In this document: piece by piece, positions 1 to 10,259 of the stretch
Layout: every line of letters starts with the position of its first letter
Position numbering within the stretch: the first letter of the stretch is position 1
NCBI GenBank assembly: GCA_020427155.1
Contig: JAGQOW010000050.1
Location: 1 to 32,651, forward strand
Direction: 5' to 3'
Source: Planctomycetales bacterium
Lineage (GTDB): Bacteria > Planctomycetota > Planctomycetia > Pirellulales > Lacipirellulaceae
DNA length: 32,651 nucleotides
The notes under the pieces: model-generated
What the model was told of the DNA's origin: nothing
The model's database searches: none
The model's input: only the letters and a program-made list of their open reading frames with translations
Position numbers and translations under genes: made by a program

Positions 1-221
1 ATGCTGGTCGCATCGGGTTTGTCGAGTTGCTGCAGAAACTGGCGCGTATAAGTGGAGAAGCTTTCGATGTATCGCCGCTGGCCCTCGGCATAAAGGGTAT
101 CCAGGGCGAGGCTCGTCTTGCCACTGCCGCTGACTCCGCAAAAAGCGATCAACTGACGGTGCGGCAAGTCGATGTCGATATCCCTAAGATTGTTGACGGC
201 TACGCCGCGCAGTGAAATCAT
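1..221 (-). CDS. uvrA: UvrA excinuclease ABC ATPase subunit, N-terminal fragment
   Basis: This is the damage-recognition ATPase of nucleotide excision repair; only its first 73 codons lie in the window and the rest runs off the left edge. The translation begins [19 protein letters not shown] and carries the first Walker A, GVSGSGKT (residues 29-36), followed by the hallmark UvrA stretch [17 protein letters not shown] and [10 protein letters not shown]. The ATG at 221 fits the usual start of the first ABC domain, although an in-frame GTG lies 12 codons upstream. The wording [17 protein letters not shown] differs a little from the common TGLSGSGKSSLAFDTIY. Large UvrA-like paralogues with this wording occur in planctomycetes as far as I recall, so it may be that form and not the standard uvrA. 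It is divergent from ligA, another repair gene. Confidence 0.88.
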   Translation of the reverse strand, partial: MISLRGVAVNNLRDIDIDLPHRQLIAFCGVSGSGKTSLALDTLYAEGQRRYIESFSTYTRQFLQQLDKPDATS

Positions 222-321
222 CGAAGCGGCAGCCGGCGATTTCAGCGAAGCAGTCACAGACGGTGTTCTCGGCAGAGGCTCTCGGGCGCAAGGCAAACCG
301 TCCATCTTAACGCAGCTTTGG

Positions 322-334
322 CTGGCAGTGCCAG
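322..334. repeat. 13-bp palindrome CTGGCA-G-TGCCAG between uvrA and the ligA operon
   Basis: A perfect 6-bp inverted repeat around a single G lies between the divergent uvrA and membrane protein/ligA transcription units, about 100 bp upstream of the uvrA start. Its form suits a dimeric repressor site. It matches neither the E. coli nor the Bacillus LexA box, so an operator role is only a possibility. Confidence 0.3.
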
Positions 335-396
335 TAGTACAGCGGCAGCAGATCGACAGCGTCAATCGATCGGAAGGTTCGCAGGCCATGGCCGAC

Positions 397-426
397 TCGT
401 CAAATCGCGGTGGAATCTGGTATATT
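397..426 (+). promoter_or_regulatory. Possible extended -10 promoter for the small membrane gene and ligA
   Basis: TATATT at 421-426 is preceded by TG plus one base (418-420), giving an extended -10. A poor -35 (TCGTCA, 397-402) sits 18 bp upstream. The element lies 45 bp before the GTG start at 471 and in the right direction. It is supported by pattern only. Confidence 0.35.
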
Positions 427-470
427 TGCTGCCATGCACTGACGGTAGCTTGATTTCAAGGAACACAGTG

Positions 471-2814
<2,344 letters not shown>

Positions 2815-2842
2815 TGCAAGTGCCAATTGTGACTTGCTCCTC

Positions 2843-2880
2843 ACCAGAATGGCGAGACGAAATAGCCCGATTCTTCTGGT
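2843..2880. terminator. Inverted repeat between convergent ligA and the TPR gene
   Basis: ACCAGAA (2843-2849) and TTCTGGT (2874-2880) are perfect complements, separated by 24 nt that contain a further GGC/GCC pairing. They lie in the 117-bp gap between two convergent genes. There is no T-tract, so this would be a weak or factor-dependent bidirectional terminator at best. Confidence 0.3.
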
Positions 2881-2931
2881 CGAGAGTGCGGTACAACCAT
2901 AAAGGCAATGTTCAAGTGAGCGCAATAAGCG

Positions 2932-5265
2932 TTACTTGTCCAACGCGTCGCGCACTTCTGAAGGGATCTCCATGCCCGATTGTTCGGCGCGGAGGATGAG
3001 TTGGGCCGCTTCTTCGCGGCGGTCTTGACTCCAAAGGAAGATCCCCAGGTTGTAGAGGAGTCGGCTCGAGTCGGGGTTGGCTGCGAGGCCTTTGCGGTAG
3101 ATTTGCTCGGCTTCTGACGCACGTCCTAGCTGTGCTAAAACACCACCTAAATTCGCACACAGGCTGGCGTCAGTAGGCTGGAGTTGCAGGCAGCGTTGAT
3201 ATGTCTGCAAGGCGGCTTCGGTCTTTTCCAGTACTAACAACGTGTTGGCAAGTTGGAAATGGGCTTCGAAATGATGCGGATCAAGCCGGACGGCTATCAT
3301 CAGTGGTCGAACGGCCTTCGAGTGCTGTCCCATCAGGAAGTACGCTATGCCGAGTTGATAGTACACGGCAGCGGAGCGAGGCTGTAGCAGGCGGGCTTGT
3401 TGCAATGGCCTGATGGCCAGTTGGCCGTCGCCACCGGTATTGAGAGCCAGGCCCAAGACATAATGGGCGCGCCAGTTGTCGGAGTGGCCGGCTACCAGGT
3501 AGCAGGCCAGCCGCACCGCCTCTTCGTGCTTGCCTTGTGAGCTGAGATGGAGCACTTGGTAGGCTTCGGCTGTAAAGGAATTGGGGAACCGCTGAGACAT
3601 TTCTTGCAGCTGGCGATCGGCATCTTCCTGGTGATTGAGTTGAAGGTAGAAATCGATCAATTGCTGACGTGGTTCTTCGAGATCGGGACGGAGCAGAACG
3701 GCGTGCCGCAGCGGGCCTTCCGCTAACTCGGGTTTGCCCAAACGAGCCAGGACCAAGCCCAGGTTGCTGTGGTAATCCCAGGCATCGGGTTCGATCTCGA
3801 TTGCGGCTTCGAATGCGCTTCGCGCGTCGTCCAGCTGGCCTGCTAACATGCGGGACAGTCCCAAGTCGGCGTAGGCGTAGTGCGAGCGAGGTCGCAGGGC
3901 AAGTGCCTTTTCGGCATGTGCGATTGCCGCAACTGCATTGCCACGTGCAAGAGCTGCCTGGCAAAGCAGAGATTGGCATTCAGGCAAGTTGGGCGTCAGG
4001 GCGGCAAGAGCCCCGAGACGTTTTTCGCTGCGCTCGGCCGCTCCCTCGGGGTGGGTCCATTCGACGTATAACAGGCCGGCTGCGATGGACAGCAGGACGG
4101 TCCATTTTGCAGCGTGCCACAGCGCGGGGACGACGCGTTCGGCAATGCCGCTGCGGGCATCCTCGTCGAGCAGGTTTTCTTGGGTTTTGCGTTCGGATAC
4201 TTTCCAAATAAACCCGTCAAAATAGAAGTGGAGGAACGAAGAAGTGACGAACAGTGCCATCAACCATTGGTAGGCGTCGTCGCTCGTGCCGCGATAGATC
4301 GACTCGCTGGCGTCGAGTGTAAAGTAGCGAATAGAGCTATAGGCTGCGACCGCGGCCAAGTAGACTCCGAGCATGGTCCAGCGATCGCGAAAGAGAAAAC
4401 CGAGCGGGCCGAAGCGGTCGCCCGCCCTTTTGAACAAGCGGCGGTTGTAGATCCAGACGATCGCGTAGTACTGCACGGCATGGTAGATCTCGAACATTGC
4501 GATGCCGATCAGCAAGTTGGTTGAGAGTTGGCCGGTGTACCAATAGAACCAGCCGGTGGCGCCGATCAGCAGCAGCTTCAACAGGCTGACGGCTTGGCCG
4601 CGCCGAAAACGGGCAGCGAGATGTACCAGGTACAGAGCGAGCACGCAGAGGCCAACGCCGCCAACTGCGATTCGCGTCCAGCGCAGCCATTCGGGACCAA
4701 ACAGCGGCAGCCCTACTTGCCACATGCTATTGGCGAGACCGAAAGTGCGAGCGTCGCTAAATACGACTCCGGCGGTAAAAACGACAAGACAAAGCCAGTG
4801 ATCGAGTCGCGCCGCCCACCGATCGTTGATGCCCATTCGCAGATCGTAGATGCGCATGAATCCATAGGTTTGCATCAGTCCGTGCCAGGTGCCCCACACG
4901 AGTAGAATTAATTCCAGCCCATGCAGGTGTTTCCAGGGGATCCCCAGCGCATCGGCAAGTATCGACGGGGGAGAAAACAGCAAGGCAAGTCCCAGAACCA
5001 TCCATGGGCAAAGCAGGAAACGCCAGCGATAGCGGGCGAACAATTCTCGATCGCCATAAGCGCGCATGAAGCCGGGCAAATGGTGGCCCAGCGAAGCGAA
5101 TGAGATTACCGCGAGCGAAACTTCTTCGGGCGTCAGCCAATGACGCACGAGAATCAGCACGACCGGTACGATCAATAGCGGAGTGACCACCACATAGGCT
5201 AAATCCCACCAGGCAGAGACGATCCATGTCTGGCGAGGGGCGGCGGCGTGGGAGATCGAAGACAC
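2932..5265 (-). CDS. Polytopic membrane protein fused to a C-terminal TPR domain, function unknown
   Basis: This 777-residue protein has two halves. Residues 1 to about 385 form roughly nine or ten hydrophobic segments. Residues from about 395 to 777 are tetratricopeptide repeats in about ten units (YADLGLSRMLAGQLDDARSA, VYYQLGIAYFLMGQHSKAV and similar), a protein-binding scaffold. The membrane half has unusual clusters of polar and aromatic residues in or next to hydrophobic segments: H61-H62 (GHHLPGFMRAYGD), H128 (WHGLMQTYGFMRIYD), E259 and H262 (FEIYHAVQYY), H346 and D350 (LHFYFDGFIWK). Such buried His/Glu/Asp sets are typical of membrane metal- or haem-binding enzymes; that is inference. 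The start is a GTG at 5265 with no clear ribosome binding site. It lies downstream of glycerate kinase (166-nt gap) on the same strand. I do not recognise a named family. Confidence 0.88.
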   Translation of the reverse strand: MSSISHAAAPRQTWIVSAWWDLAYVVVTPLLIVPVVLILVRHWLTPEEVSLAVISFASLGHHLPGFMRAYGDRELFARYRWRFLLCPWMVLGLALLFSPPSILADALGIPWKHLHGLELILLVWGTWHGLMQTYGFMRIYDLRMGINDRWAARLDHWLCLVVFTAGVVFSDARTFGLANSMWQVGLPLFGPEWLRWTRIAVGGVGLCVLALYLVHLAARFRRGQAVSLLKLLLIGATGWFYWYTGQLSTNLLIGIAMFEIYHAVQYYAIVWIYNRRLFKRAGDRFGPLGFLFRDRWTMLGVYLAAVAAYSSIRYFTLDASESIYRGTSDDAYQWLMALFVTSSFLHFYFDGFIWKVSERKTQENLLDEDARSGIAERVVPALWHAAKWTVLLSIAAGLLYVEWTHPEGAAERSEKRLGALAALTPNLPECQSLLCQAALARGNAVAAIAHAEKALALRPRSHYAYADLGLSRMLAGQLDDARSAFEAAIEIEPDAWDYHSNLGLVLARLGKPELAEGPLRHAVLLRPDLEEPRQQLIDFYLQLNHQEDADRQLQEMSQRFPNSFTAEAYQVLHLSSQGKHEEAVRLACYLVAGHSDNWRAHYVLGLALNTGGDGQLAIRPLQQARLLQPRSAAVYYQLGIAYFLMGQHSKAVRPLMIAVRLDPHHFEAHFQLANTLLVLEKTEAALQTYQRCLQLQPTDASLCANLGGVLAQLGRASEAEQIYRKGLAANPDSSRLLYNLGIFLWSQDRREEAAQLILRAEQSGMEIPSEVRDALDK

Positions 5266-5431
5266 GGCAGTGATTTGGCACGAGGATCAAGCGGAGTGCA
5301 CTGCAAGGCATTGTCTCTACTATCGGCAGCTTGAGGCAAGCGAGAAATTGAAGGCTGCAAAACTTTCCGAAACAATAGCGAGTAGAGCAACTGCCGGTAC
5401 TCTGGTGCAGGGGGGAAAACGACAACCATCG

Positions 5432-6781
5432 CTACTTGGAAACGGTGATGACGCGCAGATCGCAGACGTTGGTATGGGTGGGGCCGGTCTTAATCAGCCC
5501 GTCTACTTGCTCGAAGAAAGTATAGGCGTCATTGCGAGAGAGGTAGTCTGCAGAGTCGAGGTGCGCATCTCGTACAACCTGCAGCAGTTGTTCATCGACA
5601 AAGGCGCCGGCAGCGTCAGTCGGGCCGTCCTCGCCATCGGTGCCACCAGACAGCAATGCCAGATCGTGCCAGTCTTGCACGGCAGCCAGCGCTGCGAGTG
5701 CCAATTGCTGGTTGCGGCCACCGCGCCCTCGCTTAGCAGCAGGAGCCAATCGGACGGTTGGCTCGCCCCCCGAGATCAAACAGTCCGGCTCGCCGCTACG
5801 TCGCATCGCCAGAGCCGTTTCCATCAGCTGCCTGGCCACCTGTTCGGCCTCGGGTTCGGGCTCGCTGGCCGAGATCATGGCGTGGCTGTAGCCAAGCCGT
5901 TCGGCTTCGACGCCTGCCGCATCGACGGCTGTCGCGTTGTTGCCAATCAACAAATTGGAAACGGTAGTCACATTCTGAATCATTTCGGCCGGCTGGCGAG
6001 ACTGTTGCCGGAGCAGGGCAGCTGCTTCTCGCCCTGCCGGGCAGTCTTCCAGACGCAGGTCCGAAAGTACCTGCAACGCTAATTCCGGCGTGGGAGTGCG
6101 CGGGACGGTGGGACCCGAGGCGATCGTCTCCAGATCGTCGCCAGGCACGTCGGAGAGAATCAGCGAAATTAATTGTCCCGCTCGACACGCGCGGGCCAAC
6201 CCTCCCCCTTTGATGTTACTCAGTTCTCGTCGAACGGTGTTGAGTTGTTGGATCGAGCCGCCCCTGGCGGAGATCTCGCGAGTCAAAACTCCTTTGGATT
6301 CGAGCGACAATCCAGAGATGGGAGCGGGCAAGAGCGCCGAGCCGCCGCCGGAGATCAGGCACAAACAGAGATCGTCAGGCCCCAGCTCACTGACCAGCCG
6401 AAGTATTTCCTGGGTGCCGGAAATTCCTTCGGCTGTGGGTTCGTTCAGCCCTGCTGGTCTGGCAGCGTGGAGCACAACCTTTTTGGTCGGCTGTACACAA
6501 TCGGCCGGAACATTGACCCAACCTCGCACGTCTTTCTCTTGCAGGAGCCGATTGCCGAGTACCGATTCGAGGGCGAGAGTCATACTGGCCCCAGCTTTAC
6601 CAGCACCAACGATGACGATTCGCTCAATTTGCCGAAGATCGAGCAAGCGATCTTCGATCCACAAGCAGTTGTCTTCTAGGCGAACAACTTGGGGGATGAG
6701 GTTTTTGGGCTGGACCGCTTGGACACCGGCCCACCAGATACGTCGGGCGTCTTCGCGAAGTTGTTGGCTGGCTCGCTTCAT
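5432..6781 (-). CDS. Glycerate 2-kinase (DUF4147/MOFRL family)
   Basis: The protein phosphorylates D-glycerate to 2-phosphoglycerate with ATP, feeding glycerate from serine, glyoxylate or sugar-acid breakdown into lower glycolysis. The 449-residue product has the family layout. An N-terminal Rossmann-like part carries VGAGKAGASM (near residue 55) and the glycine loop LISGGGSALLPAP. The conserved LNTVRRELSNIKGGGLA follows, then the C-terminal MOFRL domain with ISGGEPTVRL, RGGRNQQLALAAL and LSGGTDGEDGPTDAAGA. The ATG at 6781 (MKRASQQLRED) is preferred over an extension reaching 7243, because the extension would overlap the upstream gene's C-terminus, whose own reading is convincing. It follows that gene by 74 nt, suggesting one transcript. 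This is the class II kinase family (GckA/TtuD-like), not GlxK/GarK. Confidence 0.95.
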   Translation of the reverse strand: MKRASQQLREDARRIWWAGVQAVQPKNLIPQVVRLEDNCLWIEDRLLDLRQIERIVIVGAGKAGASMTLALESVLGNRLLQEKDVRGWVNVPADCVQPTKKVVLHAARPAGLNEPTAEGISGTQEILRLVSELGPDDLCLCLISGGGSALLPAPISGLSLESKGVLTREISARGGSIQQLNTVRRELSNIKGGGLARACRAGQLISLILSDVPGDDLETIASGPTVPRTPTPELALQVLSDLRLEDCPAGREAAALLRQQSRQPAEMIQNVTTVSNLLIGNNATAVDAAGVEAERLGYSHAMISASEPEPEAEQVARQLMETALAMRRSGEPDCLISGGEPTVRLAPAAKRGRGGRNQQLALAALAAVQDWHDLALLSGGTDGEDGPTDAAGAFVDEQLLQVVRDAHLDSADYLSRNDAYTFFEQVDGLIKTGPTHTNVCDLRVITVSK

Positions 6782-6855
6782 GCGCGTAATCTGACAGCTC
6801 TGGGCGGAGGAGTCTATAGGGTCGAGTGTCGAAAGTAGATCGCTACCTGCTTCGG

Positions 6856-9465
6856 CTAGCGGCTTTGGACACGTGTATCTGTACTGGCAGGCACGCGCGT
6901 GGTACGAATTGCCAGATCGTCGATTTGCGCTTTGCCGAGGCCCGACAAGGCAATCGATACTGTGACTTCCTCGTCGTGGGGGGCGGAACGGACGATTCGA
7001 AATGGTTGCCAGGAGGGGGCCTGTGGAATGCGCAGCGCCATCTCGGGCCCGCCAAGCGAGTCGATCAATTGCAGTCCGTCGACGCTGCCCAGCAGTGGCT
7101 CGGGCACTCTTGCCACACCAGTGATTTCGACCAGATCGCCGGCTTGCACTTTGACCGGCGCAGAAGTAATCCACACCGGCGAAGCGGGAACTACGGTTAT
7201 TGGCGCCGTGGTATCGGTTGGATGCGCCTCGAGTTCCAGGCAATACGAACCACTATGGGGTGCGGAGGGAGAGAGTCGCACCGCGCTGGCAACTCCGTCG
7301 ACCGATAACTGTCGGTGGCGCCAGCCCATTTCGATCATGGCCGAGAGATTTTCAAATCCCCCGCCGCCAAGCAGATTGGCGCCGACCGGCGCGCGAGCCA
7401 ACTGCCCTGGAACCTGTCCGGCGGTTGCTGCAATCGTACCTGCAGTAGCGCCGGAAACATGAGACGCTAAATCAAGTCGATTCAGTAGTTGGTCGACGGC
7501 ATCGGCACGAACGTAGGCCAGGTCGTTGCTTCCTTGGGTTAAAAGCTGGTCGCAGGCTTGTAGTTCAAACGTCGCCCGTTGCAGCACGTGATTGGGCTGT
7601 TCGCTCGGCGAGGCTTGTAGCGAGGTACTCAACTCCTGCAAGCGTTGGGCGGCCAGGTCTCTGCGCAGGCGTGTTGCTTGGGGAGCGATTTGGCGAAGGT
7701 ATCGAGTTACCTGGGAGAACGCTTGAGGGTCGTCGGTCAGCAAGATCAAGGCGTCCGACGGGAGCGATTCGACGGTGACTCGTACTCCGCCAGTTACTCG
7801 GCGATGTCGCAGTCGTTGAGAGCCGCCCAACGTGAGCAAATAGGCCTCGGCCGACTCGCCGACGCCAGGCACCGTGTATGCCAACGATCCAGCGTTTGAC
7901 GCAGTGGGCAGTGATTGCATGCTGCTGGACCAGTGAATGGGAACCAGCAAATGAGAGCGCTCGGCTTTCAAGACCAATGCGTTGAGCTGAGGCTGAGAAC
8001 AACGTGCCACGTCGAGCACCTTGCCCGAGGCGAGCCAGGGTTCTGCCAGATCGAGTCTCAGATTGTTGAGCTGAATCGCCTTGGCTCGACGACCTGTTGC
8101 CGGGTCGGCGGCAGCCAGCGAGGAATGCGAGGCGAAGTAAAAGCCGCGGCTCTTGATCGTGAAGGCTGCTGAGGTGAGTGCTGCCAACTGTTGGTACGAA
8201 GCTTCTGCCGTGGTGGCAGGAGCGGCCTGGAGCGCGGCAAACTGAATCGCCTGGGCGGGGCTCAACTGAGTGTCGACAATGGCCCACAAATCGGTCCCTG
8301 GAAGCGCCAGCCTCCGGCGCTGCGTGAGCCAGGTGACGTGATCTTGCAATGAAGTGTCGGTGCCGAGCATGGTACGGCCGACCATCAATCCGTCGGCCAA
8401 TCGTGATGCTTCGCGCGTAAACAGGCGAGGAGTAATGAGCGTAGGGCGCGAATCGGCGGAGTCGAAACGTTTTAGCAGTTGCTGCCAACGAATAATGTGG
8501 TCCAGGTCGTCCGAAGAGAGCTGATCGCCGAAGTCCCAGGCAAAGATGCAGGCCAGTTCGTCGGGAATCCCTTGCTGAGTGAGTTGGTGAGGCGATGGCG
8601 GAGGGCAAACTAGCACCAAGCCACTCGTTCTTGCTTCCTGCAGTTCTTCGGGCGACGGGAGCCGTTTCATGCCAACGGCGTCGAAGCCGAGCTTCGACAG
8701 CAGTTCGAAAGGTTCTCCTTGCCATTGGATGACTTTGGGTATGCGGAAGGTTTTTTGAGAGGAAGGGGCAGCGATTTCGCTCTTGGTGGCCGACGAGGCT
8801 TGGTTGTTCCACGCACCGACAATGCCATAAACCTCGATCTGGTCGACTAGACATTCGGTTGGACCTTTGCCTCCAGGCGCAAGCAGAATCAACTGAGACA
8901 CGAAAGCGCCGCGTTCGTCGAGCGAACTGCCGTATTGGGAACGTGCTACGCGCGCCATTCTTTCGACCAGCTTCGGCAGGTCGTTTAACGAGAGTTGCTC
9001 CCAGCCGTTTCCTTGGCCGATCGTTCCGCCGCGAGTCAAGATCTCGTAAGGCCGACCCGTGGCGGGATTGATGCTGCGGGGAAGCACGACGGTAGCGGCG
9101 AGTTGCATGCCAGGGCGATTGCACATCACCCAAGCCGAGAAATGAAGCTCGTTGAGAACAGGCGCATTGGGGAGTCGGTAGGCAAACTGGGCAGAGTGCC
9201 CTGCGGGGCATATCAGGCGGATTCGCTCGGCGCCTAGGCCATGGCGGTAGTGCTGGCGATCGACGGCGTGGAGAAGTATCTGGGTTTGCACTTTGCCCGG
9301 CAAAGAATGCAGGATCGCCTGCTGCGAGTCCATATTGTCTTGCAGGGTAGGCGATTGCTGTGCGGCGACCATTGTCGCACCGAAGCAGGACGACAGTAGC
9401 ATGATCGAAATGGAGGCCGAGAGACGATTGGGGACGAGCGAAAACATCTTGCGCAGTGTTTTCAC
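6856..9465 (-). CDS. Large secreted multidomain protein, possibly carbohydrate-related
   Basis: This protein of about 869 residues begins with a signal peptide: MKTLRKMF, a hydrophobic stretch, then a probable cleavage near MVAAQQ. The early part (about residues 30-190) has a beta-rich pattern (YRHGLGAERIRLICPAGHSA, LNELHFSAWV) like a lectin or jelly-roll module. Next comes a region starting RIPKVIQWQGEPFELLSKL that reads like a TIM-barrel of glycoside hydrolase type, with strand-end phrases such as LGFDAVGMKRLPSP and LACIFAWDFGDQL. The C-terminus (FENLSAMIEMGWRH to KAQIDDLAI) resembles a carbohydrate-binding beta-sandwich. These assignments are from pattern only, and no catalytic pair can be named. 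The GTG at 9465 gives the cleanest signal peptide and has GGAA about 10 nt upstream; ATG 9447 and ATG 9504 are alternatives. It lies upstream of glycerate kinase, which it may feed or simply precede. Confidence 0.8.
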   Translation of the reverse strand: MKTLRKMFSLVPNRLSASISIMLLSSCFGATMVAAQQSPTLQDNMDSQQAILHSLPGKVQTQILLHAVDRQHYRHGLGAERIRLICPAGHSAQFAYRLPNAPVLNELHFSAWVMCNRPGMQLAATVVLPRSINPATGRPYEILTRGGTIGQGNGWEQLSLNDLPKLVERMARVARSQYGSSLDERGAFVSQLILLAPGGKGPTECLVDQIEVYGIVGAWNNQASSATKSEIAAPSSQKTFRIPKVIQWQGEPFELLSKLGFDAVGMKRLPSPEELQEARTSGLVLVCPPPSPHQLTQQGIPDELACIFAWDFGDQLSSDDLDHIIRWQQLLKRFDSADSRPTLITPRLFTREASRLADGLMVGRTMLGTDTSLQDHVTWLTQRRRLALPGTDLWAIVDTQLSPAQAIQFAALQAAPATTAEASYQQLAALTSAAFTIKSRGFYFASHSSLAAADPATGRRAKAIQLNNLRLDLAEPWLASGKVLDVARCSQPQLNALVLKAERSHLLVPIHWSSSMQSLPTASNAGSLAYTVPGVGESAEAYLLTLGGSQRLRHRRVTGGVRVTVESLPSDALILLTDDPQAFSQVTRYLRQIAPQATRLRRDLAAQRLQELSTSLQASPSEQPNHVLQRATFELQACDQLLTQGSNDLAYVRADAVDQLLNRLDLASHVSGATAGTIAATAGQVPGQLARAPVGANLLGGGGFENLSAMIEMGWRHRQLSVDGVASAVRLSPSAPHSGSYCLELEAHPTDTTAPITVVPASPVWITSAPVKVQAGDLVEITGVARVPEPLLGSVDGLQLIDSLGGPEMALRIPQAPSWQPFRIVRSAPHDEEVTVSIALSGLGKAQIDDLAIRTTRVPASTDTRVQSR

Positions 9466-9733
9466 GAAAGCGTCATTCCATGGGAGTCGCCAGGGACGGG
9501 GCATGGGGATTCTGTCTACAGGTTCCGTCTCGGCCGGGAGAGATTTCGACCAGTGTCGTCTCTCTCTCCGCCGGTTGGAGGAAGTGTCGGCTGCGTCGGG
9601 CAGCGGCCATGAGTTGCAAAAACACAACGTACGACCGAGCTCTGCCGAGTTGATGTAAGTCGCGCTTATAACAGTGTTTCCGTAGATCGACCAGTTCAAT
9701 GAGTGGCGTCTGGGCAACGTAGAGCGTCGATCG

Positions 9734-9756
9734 AAAAAAGCAGGGGACTGCCCCTG
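9734..9756 (-). terminator. Intrinsic terminator reading on the minus strand
   Basis: On the minus strand the sequence is a perfect 6-bp GC-rich stem, CAGGGG-CAGT-CCCCTG, followed by C and a run of six T (9739-9734). This is a textbook rho-independent terminator. It lies between divergent genes, in the 5' region of the secreted-protein gene, so it cannot serve an annotated upstream minus-strand gene nearby. An attenuator or the end of a small RNA are possible. Confidence 0.6.
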
Positions 9757-9778
9757 GATTAGCTATAAGTCATTGCGA

Positions 9779-9784
9779 TATAAT
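9779..9784 (+). promoter_or_regulatory. Candidate -10 box (TATAAT) before the small helical protein
   Basis: A perfect TATAAT lies 91 bp upstream of the ATG at 9876, in a local AT-rich pocket. The -35 region at the expected distance (TGGATT, 9755-9760) is poor, and it overlaps the edge of the minus-strand hairpin. Confidence 0.35.
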
Positions 9785-9875
9785 TACTTGCGATTGACCT
9801 CTGGAATAGCTGGCTGGTTCGGTACAGGTTCTGCTTTAAGACGCATCGAACCTTACCCATTCCTGGAGATGCACC

Positions 9876-10163
9876 ATGAGCAGTACCCCCGAACCTTCCG
9901 TTAGCGTTGCCGACCAAGTCCCCGCCGACCTGCAGCGATTGGTAGCCGCCTTGAACTCCTTGCCAGACGAGTATGCAGCCCAATTGGCTCCGATGGTCGA
10001 TGCGGTGGTGGAGAGCACCAAGAGACGACGGCGGATTCTGACGCTCGTGCAAGATGCTATCAGCCAGCTGCGATTGGATATGAAGTACTTGATGTTCGAT
10101 CTCGAAGCAACGCGACGCGAGCGAGACGAATATCGTTTGAAGCTTGACGAGCACGAAAGCTGA
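9876..10163 (+). CDS. Small helical protein with C-terminal coiled coil, unknown function
   Basis: This is a 95-residue soluble protein. Residues 1-50 are moderately acidic with helix-forming runs (LQRLVAALNSLPDEYAAQL). A basic patch follows (KRRRRILTLVQ, near residue 49), then a heptad-like segment (ISQLRLDMKYLMFDLEATRRERDEYRLKLDE) that should form a coiled coil. The ATG at 9876 has GGAG 7 nt upstream. It precedes the Ser/Thr kinase by 96 nt on the same strand and may share its transcript. There is no signal peptide or membrane segment. The basic patch beside a coiled coil would suit nucleic acid or partner binding, but that is speculation. I believe close homologues are confined to planctomycetes. 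Confidence 0.78.
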   Translation: MSSTPEPSVSVADQVPADLQRLVAALNSLPDEYAAQLAPMVDAVVESTKRRRRILTLVQDAISQLRLDMKYLMFDLEATRRERDEYRLKLDEHES

Positions 10164-10166
10164 TAA

Positions 10167-10178
10167 CTTGCTAGCAAG
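10167..10178. repeat. 12-bp perfect palindrome CTTGCTAGCAAG
   Basis: This perfect palindrome lies 3 bp after the stop codon of the small helical protein, between it and the kinase gene. It may be an operator or simply a short hairpin that modulates read-through. No T-run follows it. Confidence 0.3.
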
Positions 10179-10259
10179 AGAAAGAGGAATTGCTCGTCTT
10201 GTTGTATCAAATGACCAAGTAAAGCTCTTTTGAAATGCGGACGTAGGCGTTTGCTCAAT

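Larger units (their letters stand above)
9466..9875. other. 410-bp divergent intergenic region
   Basis: This gap separates the minus-strand secreted-protein gene from the plus-strand small helical protein. It holds a minus-strand intrinsic terminator (9734-9756), a perfect TATAAT on the plus strand (9779-9784) and a GGAG ribosome binding site at 9865-9868. The secreted-protein frame stays open up to 9717, but the extra residues show no family pattern and no signal peptide. I see no RNA gene that I can name. Confidence 0.5.

Noticed and set aside
222..470. LexA-type SOS box between uvrA and ligA
   Set aside because: Neither the CTGT-N8-ACAG nor the CGAAC-N4-GTTCG pattern is present; only the unrelated CTGGCA-G-TGCCAG palindrome was found.
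3281..3979. 232-codon frame within the TPR part of the membrane-TPR gene
   Set aside because: Its product is rich in Arg, Ser and Pro without pattern; the TPR frame in the same place shows clear repeats.
6782..7243. N-terminal extension of glycerate kinase to 7243
   Set aside because: It would overlap the C-terminus of the upstream gene by about 390 bp, and the extra residues have no homology-like pattern; ATG 6781 gives a normal kinase length.
7565..9211. 548-codon open frame on the minus strand inside the secreted-protein gene
   Set aside because: It overlaps a frame with a signal peptide and domain-like patterns, and its product is Arg/Ser/His-rich with no family character, as expected of an alternative frame in GC-rich DNA.
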